64,000 nucleotides of DNA from Sphingobacterium faecale (GTDB lineage: Bacteria > Bacteroidota > Bacteroidia > Sphingobacteriales > Sphingobacteriaceae): assembly GCF_016746095.1 (NCBI RefSeq), contig NZ_JAERTY010000007.1, forward strand, positions 186,001 to 250,000, written 5' to 3'. This document shows, piece after piece, positions 51,826-61,145 of this stretch. The notes under the pieces were generated by a model. That model saw only the letters and a list, made by a program, of their open reading frames with translations, had not been told where the DNA came from and ran no database searches. Both the position numbers and the translations under genes were made by a program. Every line of letters begins with the position of its first letter. The first letter of the stretch is position 1.

Positions 51826-53079
51826 ATGGAGCTTAAGAGAGTAGTTGTAACAGGATTAGGCGCACTTACACCGCTAGGTAATACCGTCCAAGCTTATTGG
51901 GAGGGATTGATTAATGGTGTAAGTGGTGCTGCTCCTATTACGCATTTTGATGCGTCAAAATTTAAAACCCAATTTGCTTGCGAGGTGAAAGGATTCGATC
52001 CACATGATTTTATGGATCGTAAAGAGGCTCGTAAGGTAGATCCTTTCGTACAGTATGCTATTGCTTCTACAGATGAGGCAGTTAAGGATGCTGGATTGGA
52101 ATTTGATAAATTAGACAGAAACCGTATTGGCGTAATATGGGGCTCGGGAATAGGTGGGCTAACTACCTTTACAGAGGAAGTAGCTAACTTTTCTAAAGGT
52201 GATGGAACACCTCGTTTCAACCCTTTTTTTATTCCGAAGATGTTGGTAGATATTGCTCCTGGACATATTTCTATGCGACACGGTTTGCGTGGTCCAAACT
52301 TTTCAGCGGTTTCTGCATGTGCATCGGCGACAAACGCAATGATCGATGCTTTTACCTATATTCGTATGGGAAGGGCTGATATTATCATTACAGGAGGCTC
52401 GGAGGCTACAATTAATGAAGCTGGAATAGGTGGGTTTAATGCAATGCATGCTTTGTCTACTCGTAATGATGATCCTAAGACAGCTTCTAGGCCTTTCGAT
52501 AAGGATAGGGATGGTTTTGTGTCGGGAGAAGGGTCTGGTGCAATTATTTTAGAGAGTTTGGAGCATGCGCTAGCGCGTGGGGCTAAGATTTATGCTGAGA
52601 TTGTTGGTGGAGGTATGAGTGCAGATGCACATCATATCACTGCGTCGCACCCTGAGGGGCTTGGTGCTAAGCTTGCAATGACTATGGCGATTAAAGATGC
52701 TGAATTCCAGTTTTCGGATATCGATTATATTAATGTGCATGGTACATCAACTCCAGTAGGAGATATCAGTGAGACGAAGGCAATTGTCGATCTTTTTGGT
52801 GAGAGTGCTTATCGATTGAATATTAGTTCTACAAAATCTATGACGGGGCACTTGTTGGGGGCGGCGGGAGCTGTCGAAGGAATAGCTTCTATATTGGCCG
52901 TCAAAAATGATATAGTCCCGCCTACCATCAATCATTTTACGGATGATCCAGAAATTGATAATCGTTTGAATTTTACGTTTAATACGGCTCAAAAGCGTGT
53001 TGTTAATGCCGCTTTGAGTAATACATTTGGCTTTGGTGGTCATAATGCTTCGGTGATATTCAAAAAATATCAAGCTTAA
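51826..53079 (+). CDS. fabF: 3-oxoacyl-ACP synthase II
   Basis: A 417-residue housekeeping ketosynthase of fatty-acid elongation. The triad is Cys in SACASATNAM, His in NVHGTSTPVGD and His in KSMTGHLLGAAG. It is followed by a terminator and then rnc. Compared with the ketosynthases of the pigment cluster it keeps the standard GHLLGAAG end, so it is the primary enzyme. Confidence 0.95.
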   Translation: MELKRVVVTGLGALTPLGNTVQAYWEGLINGVSGAAPITHFDASKFKTQFACEVKGFDPHDFMDRKEARKVDPFVQYAIASTDEAVKDAGLEFDKLDRNRIGVIWGSGIGGLTTFTEEVANFSKGDGTPRFNPFFIPKMLVDIAPGHISMRHGLRGPNFSAVSACASATNAMIDAFTYIRMGRADIIITGGSEATINEAGIGGFNAMHALSTRNDDPKTASRPFDKDRDGFVSGEGSGAIILESLEHALARGAKIYAEIVGGGMSADAHHITASHPEGLGAKLAMTMAIKDAEFQFSDIDYINVHGTSTPVGDISETKAIVDLFGESAYRLNISSTKSMTGHLLGAAGAVEGIASILAVKNDIVPPTINHFTDDPEIDNRLNFTFNTAQKRVVNAALSNTFGFGGHNASVIFKKYQA

Positions 53080-53107
53080 TCAATGATCAGATGTTAAAAT
53101 AAGAAAT

Positions 53108-53140
53108 GGATAGGTAGTTTGTAAAAGCTACCTATTTTTC
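53108..53140 (+). terminator. Intrinsic terminator after fabF
   Basis: ATAGGTAG (53110-53117) pairs with CTACCTAT (53128-53135), followed by TTTTC. A moderate stem, but well placed for the end of acpP-fabF. Confidence 0.65.
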
Positions 53141-53257
53141 TATAGATTTAGGTAGGCTTTTGTTTAGGGAACTTTGAGAATATCTGTTGTTTTTGATGCT
53201 ATTAAGCGTTGGCCTTTGCGTGTTAGTTCGTGAAAGTTGCGCTTTTCGTGAATACTT

Positions 53258-53995
53258 ATGTCACTAAGAATTTATAAACTATACTTTTCTCCTAATCGGG
53301 CTGATTTTAAAAAGCTTAAGAATATTCTTGGATTTGTGCCAGGTAACCTCAAACTGTATCAGATGGCCTTTCGGCATAAGTCTGTGGCAAAGCAAATCAA
53401 AGAGGGAGTTAAAAATAGTAACGAACGGATGGAGTTTTTGGGAGACGCTGTCCTTGGATCTGTGGTCGCAGAATTGCTGTTCAAACTGTATCCATATAAA
53501 GATGAAGGATTCCTTACAGAGATGAGATCAAAAATCGTATCTCGAGCGAATCTAAACCAGTTGTCTAGAAAGCTTGGGTTTGATAAGCTTATCCAGTATG
53601 ACTCAAGGATGATATCTTACCCCAATAAGCAGGGGTCGCTATTGGGAGATGCTTTTGAAGCTGTCGTAGGTGCTGTCTATTTGGATAAGGGATATCAGTT
53701 TACCCGAGAGTTTTTATTGACACGTATAATTAAGCCCCACGTTGATATCCACACATTGGAAAATACGGAGACAAATTTCAAGAGTCGCCTTATTGAATGG
53801 TGTCAACATGAGGGTAAGGAAGTGACATTTGTACCTGTCGATAATCCCGAAGGTGAGTCGTCCAAGATGTTTAGCATAGAAGTACTTGTCAATGGTGAGG
53901 CTTGTGGCTTAGGTCGTGACTTTAATAAAAAAAGTGCGGAGAAACTCGCTGCCGAGCGGGCTTGTGAATATCTGAAAATTATTGAAATTGCCTAG
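53258..53995 (+). CDS. rnc: Ribonuclease III
   Basis: A 245-residue double-strand-specific nuclease. The RNase III signature NERMEFLGDAVL is present, with a second acidic site at GDAFEAVVGA, and a C-terminal dsRNA-binding domain (about 165-240; NFKSRLIEWCQHEGK, ending AAERACEYL). It acts in rRNA maturation. The start at 53258 is an ATG with no better alternative, 178 nt after fabF. Confidence 0.93.
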   Translation: MSLRIYKLYFSPNRADFKKLKNILGFVPGNLKLYQMAFRHKSVAKQIKEGVKNSNERMEFLGDAVLGSVVAELLFKLYPYKDEGFLTEMRSKIVSRANLNQLSRKLGFDKLIQYDSRMISYPNKQGSLLGDAFEAVVGAVYLDKGYQFTREFLLTRIIKPHVDIHTLENTETNFKSRLIEWCQHEGKEVTFVPVDNPEGESSKMFSIEVLVNGEACGLGRDFNKKSAEKLAAERACEYLKIIEIA

Positions 53996-54034
53996 AAAGC
54001 GTCTGGCATTCTTTCCTTATTCATTCTGTTGTAT

Positions 54035-54042
54035 TACCTTTG
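54035..54042 (+). promoter_or_regulatory. hisS -7 element directly before the start codon
   Basis: TACCTTTG fits the consensus exactly; its final G is 4 nt before the hisS ATG (54047). The predicted start site coincides with the ATG, so a leaderless hisS mRNA is expected if this element is used. The -33 match is weak. Confidence 0.5.
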
Positions 54043-54046
54043 CTCT

Positions 54047-55432
54047 ATGGCAATAGTTAAACCATCTTTAGCAAAAGGTACTAGAGACTTTTCTCCTCTT
54101 GAAATGGAAAGGAGAAACTTTATATTCAATACTCTCAAGCGTATTTTCAAAAAGTACGGTTATAGCGAGATTCAGACACCCTCGTTTGAAAACTTAGCAA
54201 CGCTGACCGGAAAATATGGTGATGAAGGGGACAAGCTTATTTTTAAGATTTTAAATTCTGGCGACTATCTTTCGAAAGTATCGAACGAAGTGTGGGGCGA
54301 AAGAAATTCGAATAGGTTGATTCCCCATATTTCAGAAAAGGCACTTCGTTATGATCTGACGGTTCCTTTTGCTAGGTATGTGGTGATGCATCAAAATGAT
54401 ATCGCACTTCCGTTCAAGCGTTTTCAGATTCAGCCAGTGTGGCGAGCTGATAGGCCTCAGAGAGGACGCTACCGTGAGTTCTATCAGTGTGACGTGGATG
54501 TCGTGGGGTCGGATAGTCTGCTGAATGAAGCGGAATTTGTTTTGATCTATTGGGAGGCATTGAAGGAACTGGGATTGAAGGATTTTACAATTAAGATCAA
54601 TAATCGTAAAATCCTGACAGGTATTGCTGAAATTCTTGGGAAACCAGAGCTGATTGTTGATATGACGGTGGCTATTGATAAGTTGGATAAAATCGGTCTG
54701 GAGGGGGTTAACAAAGAATTGTTGGAAAGGGGATTTACCGAGGAGGATTTAGAGTTGTTGAAGCCGATTGTCTTATTGGGAGGTACTAATCTAGAGAAGT
54801 TGGAGAGTCTCAAGAAAGTCTTGGCTTCGTCAGAAAAAGGAATGCAGGGGATTGCTGAAATAGAGACGGTATTTTCTTATATAGATGCTTTTAAAGTTGA
54901 CGAGACGTTGTTGGAGCGTGAGGTCGAGGTGGATATTACATTGGCTCGTGGATTAAACTATTATACAGGTTGTATTTTTGAGGTAAAGACCAACGAAGTA
55001 GCTATGGGAAGTATTGGTGGCGGTGGTCGATATGACGATCTTACAGGGATGTTTGGTTTGAAGGGGTTGACAGGTGTAGGAGTGTCTTTCGGTGCAGATC
55101 GAATCTATGATGTGTTGGAAGAGCTTAGTCTCTTTCCAGAGGCCACAGTTGTGAGCTCGAAGATTCTTATCTCTAATTTTGACAAGACACTTGAATCTTA
55201 TACAATCTCTTTATTGACTAGTCTACGTAAGGAGGGAATTGCTGTGGAATTATATCCTGTCGCAGCCAAGTTGAAAAAGCAGATGAGTTATGCTGACGCT
55301 AAAGGAATTCCGTTTGTTCTACTGGTGGGGGAAGAGGAAGTAGAGTCCGGTTTGCTGACTTTGAAGAATATGGAATCTGGAGAACAGATTAAAGTAAAAT
55401 TGTCGACACTTATCGAAATGATGAGGGGCTAA
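54047..55432 (+). CDS. hisS: Histidyl-tRNA synthetase
   Basis: A 461-residue class II synthetase. Motif 2 is seen in RRPQRG-like WRADRPQRGRYREF; the histidine-specific LARGLNYYTG and motif 3 (GVSFGADRI) follow, and a C-terminal anticodon domain (about 365-455) closes the protein. The start is ATG 54047; an earlier ATG at 54029 lies upstream of the -7 element and is unlikely. Confidence 0.95.
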   Translation: MAIVKPSLAKGTRDFSPLEMERRNFIFNTLKRIFKKYGYSEIQTPSFENLATLTGKYGDEGDKLIFKILNSGDYLSKVSNEVWGERNSNRLIPHISEKALRYDLTVPFARYVVMHQNDIALPFKRFQIQPVWRADRPQRGRYREFYQCDVDVVGSDSLLNEAEFVLIYWEALKELGLKDFTIKINNRKILTGIAEILGKPELIVDMTVAIDKLDKIGLEGVNKELLERGFTEEDLELLKPIVLLGGTNLEKLESLKKVLASSEKGMQGIAEIETVFSYIDAFKVDETLLEREVEVDITLARGLNYYTGCIFEVKTNEVAMGSIGGGGRYDDLTGMFGLKGLTGVGVSFGADRIYDVLEELSLFPEATVVSSKILISNFDKTLESYTISLLTSLRKEGIAVELYPVAAKLKKQMSYADAKGIPFVLLVGEEEVESGLLTLKNMESGEQIKVKLSTLIEMMRG

Positions 55433-55468
55433 GCGGTAAAAAATATACTTTTTGTCGATATAAATTAT

Positions 55469-55476
55469 TAGATTTG
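55469..55476 (+). promoter_or_regulatory. Candidate pdhA -7 element
   Basis: TAGATTTG fits TAnnTTTG and lies 32 nt before the pdhA ATG. A TTG is present upstream but only 14 nt away, shorter than usual. Confidence 0.4.
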
Positions 55477-55508
55477 TAATCGGTTAAGTAAGAAACAGAC
55501 TTTATAAA

Positions 55509-56504
55509 ATGAGTTCAACACCTATAACAAAAGAAACATATCTCGAGTGGTATAAATCTATGCTACTCATGCGTAAATTTGAAGAGAAAGCTGGACAATT
55601 GTACGGACAACAAAAAATCCGTGGTTTTTGTCATTTATACATTGGACAGGAAGCGGTAGTGGCTGGTACAATTTCGGCGACAAGACAAGAGGACACAGTT
55701 ATCACTTCTTACCGTGATCATGCTCATGCTTTAGCAAAGGGCGTTTCTGCGGATGCATGTATGGCTGAATTGTATGGTAAGAGTACAGGTTGCTCCAAAG
55801 GAAAAGGAGGGTCAATGCACTTTTTCTCCAAAGAGCATGGTATGATGGGCGGACATGGTATCGTGGGTGGACAGATCCCTCTAGGTGCTGGTATAGCTTT
55901 TGCTGAGCAGTATCTTGGAAAAGACAATGTTAATGTTTGTTTTATGGGAGATGGTGCAGTACGTCAGGGAGCCTTGAATGAGACTTTCAATATGGCTATG
56001 TTGTGGAAGCTGCCAGTGATCTTTGTTTGTGAGAACAATGGTTATGCAATGGGTACTTCTGTAAAACGTACAACCAATATGGAAGATATCTATAAGATTG
56101 GTTTGGGATTTGATATGCCGAGTATGCCAGTCGATGGTATGGATCCGGTTGCTGTTCATAATGCTATGGACGAAGCTGTGCAACGTGCTCGTGCTGGTGA
56201 AGGGCCTACATTTCTTGAAATCCGTACGTATCGTTATAAAGGACACTCTATGTCCGATCCTGCAAAATATCGTACCAAAGAAGAATTGGAAGAGTATAAA
56301 GGGAAAGACCCTTTGTTCAGTACTAAACATGCTATACTGGAGAATGGTTATGCCGATGATGCATGGTTCGCTGCAGTAGAGGCTGAAGTTAAGAAGACTG
56401 TTGAAGATTCTGTTAAGTTTGCAGAAGAGTCTCCTTATCCTACCGTAGATGAGTTGTATAAAGATATCTACGTGCAAGAGGATTATCCATTTGTGATGGA
56501 TTAA
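55509..56504 (+). CDS. pdhA: Pyruvate dehydrogenase E1 component, alpha subunit
   Basis: A 331-residue thiamine diphosphate enzyme subunit. The ThDP motif GDG-AVRQGALNETFNMA-NN is visible, with RDHAHALAKG and the phosphorylation-loop-like region KGHSMSDPAKYR. The beta subunit gene is not in the window, and the E2 gene follows 50 nt later. The complex makes acetyl-CoA from pyruvate. Confidence 0.93.
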   Translation: MSSTPITKETYLEWYKSMLLMRKFEEKAGQLYGQQKIRGFCHLYIGQEAVVAGTISATRQEDTVITSYRDHAHALAKGVSADACMAELYGKSTGCSKGKGGSMHFFSKEHGMMGGHGIVGGQIPLGAGIAFAEQYLGKDNVNVCFMGDGAVRQGALNETFNMAMLWKLPVIFVCENNGYAMGTSVKRTTNMEDIYKIGLGFDMPSMPVDGMDPVAVHNAMDEAVQRARAGEGPTFLEIRTYRYKGHSMSDPAKYRTKEELEEYKGKDPLFSTKHAILENGYADDAWFAAVEAEVKKTVEDSVKFAEESPYPTVDELYKDIYVQEDYPFVMD

Positions 56505-56554
56505 TAAATCACTGTTTTGTTTGAATTGTTATAAGATATAATTTACTATAATAC

Positions 56555-58174
56555 ATGGCTGAAGTAGTAAAAATGCCGAAAATGAGCGACACCATGACAG
56601 AAGGGGTGATTGCTAAGTGGCACAAAAAAGTTGGTGACAAAGTAAATGCGGGAGATCTTGTTGCTGAGATCGAAACAGATAAAGCAACAATGGACTTTGA
56701 GTCCTATCAAGAAGGAACTTTACTCTATATAGGGCCAAAAGAAGGTGAAGCCGTAGCTGTCGATGCTGTAATCGCTGTGCTGGGTGAGGAAGGTGAAGAC
56801 TATAAAGCTCTATTGGACGGCGCAGCTTCAGCTCCTGAAAAGAAAGAAGAAGAGAAGACAAGTGATAAAACAGAGGAAGTAGCTGCAGAGGAATCTACAG
56901 GTAGCAATGTTACTGCAGAAGATTTAGATTGTACAGTTATCACTATGCCTCTGTTGAGTGATACAATGACGGAAGGAGTAATTGCGCAGTGGAACTTTAA
57001 AGTAGGTGATACGATTAAGTCTGATGATGCAATTGCAGATGTTGAGACTGATAAGGCAACAATGGAGGTTACTGCGTATGCAGAAGGTACATTGTTGTAT
57101 GTCGGCGTTGAAGCTGGACAGGCTGCTAAAGTGAACGATATTATAGCTATTGTTGGCCCTGCAGGAACAGACGTTACTCCTCTTTTGAATCAAAAACCTG
57201 CGGCAGCGAAAGCGGAAGCAAAAGCAGAAGTAGCTCCTGTAGCTGCGGATAGCGCACCAGTTGCGGCGGCTAATACGGTTTCTAGCAACAGTGATGATTC
57301 AAGAGTGAAAGCTTCTCCTTTGGCTCGCAAGATTGCTAAAGAAAAAGGAATCAATCTGAATGATGTTAAGGGATCTGCTGATGGCGGTCGTATCGTAAAG
57401 AAAGACGTAGAGAACTTCGTTCCTGCAGCTAAATCTACAGCTGCACCAGCGACTGAATCAAAAGGTATCAGCTTACCTACAGTTGTAGGAGAGGAAAGAT
57501 ATACAGAAGTAAATGTGTCGCAAATGCGTAAAACGATCGCTCGTCGTTTAGGAGAGTCTTTGTTTACAGCACCACATTTCTACCTGACTGTAAGTATCGA
57601 TATGGATAATGCTATCGCAGCTCGTGCACAGATCAATGAAGTAGCTCCTGTAAAAGTATCTTTCAATGATATGGTTATCAAAGCAGTAGCAGCTTCATTG
57701 AAAAAGCACCCAGCGGTGAATTCTTCATGGCAAGGTGATAAAATCAGATTCAATGAGCATACGAATATCGGTGTAGCTATGGCTGTTGAAGACGGTTTAT
57801 TGGTTCCTGTAGTTCGTTTTGCAGATGGTAAGACATTGTCTCACATCTCTGCAGAGGTTAAAGATTTCGCAGGAAAAGCTAAATCTAAAAAATTAACTCC
57901 AGCGGATTGGGAAGGTTCTACATTCACTGTATCTAACTTAGGTATGTTTGGTATTGATGAATTTACATCAATCATCAACTCACCTGACGGAGCGATCTTG
58001 TCGGTAGGTGCTATTCAACAGATTCCGGTTGTTAAAAACGGAGCGGTTGTCCCTGGAAACGTTATGAAGTTGACATTAGGTTGCGACCATCGTGTTGTGG
58101 ACGGTGCAAGTGGCGCCCAGTTTTTACAAACATTGAAAGGACTGTTAGAAGCTCCAATTCGTTTGTTGGCCTAA
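56555..58174 (+). CDS. aceF: Pyruvate dehydrogenase E2, dihydrolipoamide acetyltransferase
   Basis: A 539-residue core subunit with two lipoyl domains (lysines in ETDKATMDFES near 47 and ETDKATMEVTA near 168), Ala/Glu/Pro-rich linkers, a peripheral subunit-binding domain (ASPLARKIAKEKGINL) and the catalytic domain with HRVVDGASGAQF. It takes acetyl groups from E1 and passes them to CoA. The gene follows pdhA and ends at a strong terminator. Confidence 0.95.
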   Translation: MAEVVKMPKMSDTMTEGVIAKWHKKVGDKVNAGDLVAEIETDKATMDFESYQEGTLLYIGPKEGEAVAVDAVIAVLGEEGEDYKALLDGAASAPEKKEEEKTSDKTEEVAAEESTGSNVTAEDLDCTVITMPLLSDTMTEGVIAQWNFKVGDTIKSDDAIADVETDKATMEVTAYAEGTLLYVGVEAGQAAKVNDIIAIVGPAGTDVTPLLNQKPAAAKAEAKAEVAPVAADSAPVAAANTVSSNSDDSRVKASPLARKIAKEKGINLNDVKGSADGGRIVKKDVENFVPAAKSTAAPATESKGISLPTVVGEERYTEVNVSQMRKTIARRLGESLFTAPHFYLTVSIDMDNAIAARAQINEVAPVKVSFNDMVIKAVAASLKKHPAVNSSWQGDKIRFNEHTNIGVAMAVEDGLLVPVVRFADGKTLSHISAEVKDFAGKAKSKKLTPADWEGSTFTVSNLGMFGIDEFTSIINSPDGAILSVGAIQQIPVVKNGAVVPGNVMKLTLGCDHRVVDGASGAQFLQTLKGLLEAPIRLLA

Positions 58175-58208
58175 CGGAAATATATTTCACGGCCTTTATG
58201 GGCTAGGA

Positions 58209-58245
58209 GAAGGAAAGTATCTTTTTAGATACTTTCCTTTTTTTT
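58209..58245 (+). terminator. Intrinsic terminator after aceF
   Basis: AAGGAAAGTATCT (58210-58222) pairs with AGATACTTTCCTT (58227-58239), a perfect 13-bp stem followed by a T tract. Confidence 0.9.
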
Positions 58246-58334
58246 GACCGTTTTTTATACGTTTTTTGGATAGGATATTGGCTTTTTCTGCTTATTTGCC
58301 TATATTTAATTTTGTGTTAATAAATGAATTGCCC

Positions 58335-59522
58335 GTGAGATTTTTTCTGTCTAAGCTACTAAACCTTGTATTCTTAATTATTCTTTTTTCTTGTTCAAGT
58401 GCTGAACAAAAGCAACAAGAAGTCCAAAAAAAGCAGTCCGAATTAGACAGTATAGCGCTCTCCTATAATCCAAGTGAAGGGAACCCGGAAATTGATGCTT
58501 TTATGAAGAAACTGCATCTCACTTCTGGTTTTAATGGGAATGTTCTTGTAGCTAAAAAAGGTAAAATACTGTATCAGAATTCATTCGGTTGGGCTGATTA
58601 TCTACATAAGGATAGCTTGAAGATAACGTCGAAGTTTGAATTGGCTTCTGTTTCAAAGCCTATGACAGGCCTCGCTGTATTACAGCTGGTTGAAACTGGT
58701 AAACTGAAGTTGGATCAACTTGTCAGTGATTTCTTTCCGGGATTTCCTTATGAGGGAGTGACGGTAGAGCAGCTGTTGACGCACCGTTCGGGATTACCCA
58801 ACTATGTGTATTTTGTAGATAAAATATGGCCTGATAGAAAAAAAGGCATGTCTAACATGGAAGCGATTAATTTGATGATAGAGTATAAGCCGGCGAGGTA
58901 TGGTAAGCCTGATGGTCGCTTTCATTATAACAATTCAAATTACATGATTCTTGGGGCTATCGTAGAGAAGGTTTCCGGACAAGATTTTGCTACGTATATG
59001 GAGGAGCATGTGTTTAAACCAGCTGGTATGAAGAATACAGCGGCACTGTCTCGAGTAAAGTATGATAAAATTCCTACGGATGTTATAGGGCATGATAAAA
59101 TATGGAGGAGGTCTGTTGTCCAGGATTATTTAGATGGTCCGCTGGGCGACAAGGGTATTTACAGTACGATTCAGGATATGTATCTGTTGGATCTTGCTCT
59201 TAAAGAGGGAAGATTGTTGGGGAAAGAATTACTGGATTCCGCCTATGTGCCACGTTCGGACGCCAAAAGAGGCGTGTTTAGCTACGGATATGGATGGCGT
59301 ACATTTTCTACGAATGGAAATCAGATTGTGTACCATACAGGTTGGTGGCATGGGTTTAAAAATCTATATGTGCGGGACTTAACCAATGATGTGACTATCG
59401 TATTGTTGTCAAATATGGTTAATGGGAGTTTAAATAATCTTGATGGCTTGTATAAGATTTTGGAAATGCCTATTTTGAGACAGAATGCTTATGATGCAAA
59501 CGGCGGTTTTGTAGAACATTAA
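58335..59522 (+). CDS. Serine hydrolase of the class C beta-lactamase/PBP4 family, lipoprotein
   Basis: A 395-residue protein. SxxK is SVSK in ELASVSKPMTG, the second motif is YNNSNY (YxN) and HTGWWHG stands in the KTG position. The start is uncertain: GTG 58335 (VRFFLSKLLNLVF) gives a lipoprotein signal ending LFSC; an in-frame TTG at 58266 adds 23 residues overlapping the terminator. Such proteins are esterases, D-amino-acid peptidases or beta-lactamases; the HxG instead of KTG is common in esterase-like members. The next gene lies 18 nt later. Confidence 0.82.
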   Translation: MRFFLSKLLNLVFLIILFSCSSAEQKQQEVQKKQSELDSIALSYNPSEGNPEIDAFMKKLHLTSGFNGNVLVAKKGKILYQNSFGWADYLHKDSLKITSKFELASVSKPMTGLAVLQLVETGKLKLDQLVSDFFPGFPYEGVTVEQLLTHRSGLPNYVYFVDKIWPDRKKGMSNMEAINLMIEYKPARYGKPDGRFHYNNSNYMILGAIVEKVSGQDFATYMEEHVFKPAGMKNTAALSRVKYDKIPTDVIGHDKIWRRSVVQDYLDGPLGDKGIYSTIQDMYLLDLALKEGRLLGKELLDSAYVPRSDAKRGVFSYGYGWRTFSTNGNQIVYHTGWWHGFKNLYVRDLTNDVTIVLLSNMVNGSLNNLDGLYKILEMPILRQNAYDANGGFVEH

Positions 59523-59540
59523 ATATATAGACAACATATT

Positions 59541-59900
59541 ATGAAAAAGACCTTGATTTTAGGCGCAAGTACCAATTCTGCTAGATATTCCTATCTTGTA
59601 GCGAATAAGCTGGTAAGAAAAGGATATCCAATAGTGAATGTTGGGCGTAAGAAAGGGGAGGTTGCCGGAGTGGCAATTGAACCAGCAGAAGTCGTCCATA
59701 CGGATATTGATACAGTAACAATGTATGTCGGCCCGAAAAATCAAACGTCATATTATGAATATATCTTAGCTACGAATCCTCATCGTGTAATTTTTAATCC
59801 TGGTTCAGAAAATCCGGAGTTGGCGACTCAGCTGAAGGAGCGGGGGATAGAAGTGATAGAGGCTTGTACCTTGGTGATGTTAAATACCGGACAGTATTAG
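59541..59900 (+). CDS. CoA-binding Rossmann-fold protein (YccU-like)
   Basis: A 119-residue single-domain protein related to the CoA-binding domain of succinyl-CoA synthetase. LILGASTNSARYSYLVANKL and NPGSENPELATQLKERGI are typical. It presumably binds CoA or an acyl-CoA; function unclear. It is 18 nt after the serine hydrolase and ends before a hairpin. Confidence 0.85.
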   Translation: MKKTLILGASTNSARYSYLVANKLVRKGYPIVNVGRKKGEVAGVAIEPAEVVHTDIDTVTMYVGPKNQTSYYEYILATNPHRVIFNPGSENPELATQLKERGIEVIEACTLVMLNTGQY

Positions 59901-59960
59901 TCTTTTGAAGCAATAGATATTCTATAGGAGCATAGCCTCATCAGATAGTGCTTTATATAG

Positions 59961-59989
59961 GAATGGCCTAGTAGAAAGCTAGGCCATTC
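59961..59989. terminator. Hairpin between convergent genes
   Basis: GAATGGCCTAG pairs perfectly with CTAGGCCATTC with a 7-nt loop. There is no long T tract on either side, so it is a weak terminator or an RNA-stability hairpin. Confidence 0.5.
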
Positions 59990-60015
59990 TTGCTGTTAAC
60001 GGTGTTTTTTGTGAT

Positions 60016-60903
60016 TTAGAATTTATAAGTCACGCCAGCTCCTAGAATCTGTTTTACTTGTAGTCTAGCGCCTGTTCCTGTCTGCACATTGTTCTCAAAG
60101 ATTGGAACTTTGGTGTTGTCATCATAAACCAATTGTACCCCTGCATTGACGTTTATGAACTTATTGACCTTCATGAAAAGGTTGGCCGTGTAATCCACAT
60201 CCACATTCTGTGGATCTTCCTTGTAATTGGAATATAGTTTTAAGATGTTTTCAAACGCGATATTCTCCATGATGTCTATTTTATAATATGCATCTAGAGA
60301 TGCTCCGAATTCGAAACGGGATTTTTTTCCTTCTTCCAGACCGTAAGATTTTTCATCTATATCTTTGTTGGTCACGAATACAAAACGTGCTGCTGCGGGC
60401 GACACGTTTATTCTGAAATTGTCCGATTCTTTGTAGGCGATCCCGGGACCGAAGGTCAGGTAAGCTGGAGCGAAGCCTGCAGACAATAATTTGTCGGTAC
60501 CGTCGGCATTGTACTTATAGCCTTTAGCAAATTGGGTGTTGAAATTTGTGAAGAAGGTATAAAGCATCTTTTCGCTCATTTTGTGACCAACCAATGAGTT
60601 GTAAACAAAGCGGTCATCATTTTTTCTCCAATCAGTTTCTTTTTGAAATGTTTGACCGTAGGCAGCTAAAACTTTGTTATCCCAGCTCCATTTGTCTTTT
60701 TTGTAGTTGAAGTCATAGTTTAAAACTAGGTTTCCTGCGAAGGAGTTTATTCCCCCTGCTGCCCAATTTGAGAATGTGCTTTGGTTTATTAAAAATGTGT
60801 TCTCGCCTTTAATAGTCCATTTTTTGTCGTTGTCTGTCTGAGCAACAACAGAACCTAGTCCAAATAGGAAGAATGCTGTTGAAAGTAAAAAAGTTTTTTT
60901 CAT
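60016..60903 (-). CDS. DUF3078 family outer-membrane-like protein
   Basis: A 295-residue protein with a signal peptide (TFLLSTAFFLFGLGSVVAQ). The mature part has the DUF3078 pattern (FLINQSTFSNWAAGGINSFAGN, then repeated amphipathic beta strands and a final aromatic F), typical of a beta-barrel outer-membrane protein. Function unknown. It is divergent from the ribosomal operon. Confidence 0.8.
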   Translation of the reverse strand: MKKTFLLSTAFFLFGLGSVVAQTDNDKKWTIKGENTFLINQSTFSNWAAGGINSFAGNLVLNYDFNYKKDKWSWDNKVLAAYGQTFQKETDWRKNDDRFVYNSLVGHKMSEKMLYTFFTNFNTQFAKGYKYNADGTDKLLSAGFAPAYLTFGPGIAYKESDNFRINVSPAAARFVFVTNKDIDEKSYGLEEGKKSRFEFGASLDAYYKIDIMENIAFENILKLYSNYKEDPQNVDVDYTANLFMKVNKFINVNAGVQLVYDDNTKVPIFENNVQTGTGARLQVKQILGAGVTYKF

Positions 60904-60926
60904 AAGTTTGATTTTTTTATTAATAA

Positions 60927-60934
60927 CAAATATA
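60927..60934 (-). promoter_or_regulatory. Candidate DUF3078 gene -7 element
   Basis: On the minus strand TATATTTG fits the consensus exactly, 23 nt before the start codon. A -33 TTG at a fitting distance was not found. Confidence 0.45.
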
Positions 60935-61038
60935 AGAGGATTTTGATTGGATTATAATATTTCTCTGGTTATTTGAAAATGATGAATGTTTGGGGATAGC
61001 GTATTTTGTTAAAAATTAAAAAATAATACATTAACTAT

Positions 61039-61068
61039 TTGATAGTTATAAAAAACTTTTTACCTTTG
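61039..61068 (+). promoter_or_regulatory. Promoter of the rplC operon
   Basis: TTG (61039-61041, in TTTG), a 19-nt spacer and TACCTTTG (61061-61068): an ideal Bacteroidetes promoter. Start expected near 61073, giving a leader of about 70 nt. Confidence 0.8.
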
Positions 61069-61072
61069 CAGT

Positions 61073-61145
61073 CCCTTATTGGGAAAATTGTGTCTTGAGC
61101 GAAGCCCTACTGCTTCGATGGACTTTAATTAATTTAATTTATAAC
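61073..61145 (+). promoter_or_regulatory. rplC operon leader with hairpin
   Basis: The leader carries a CGAAGC-CCTACT-GCTTCG hairpin (61100-61117). Ribosomal protein operons are often controlled by binding of one product to the leader; here this is only a candidate. An in-frame TTG at 61095 lies within the leader and is not taken as the start. Confidence 0.4.

Noticed and set aside
58266..58334. N-terminal extension of the serine hydrolase from TTG 58266
   Set aside because: It would precede a complete lipoprotein signal starting at GTG 58335.
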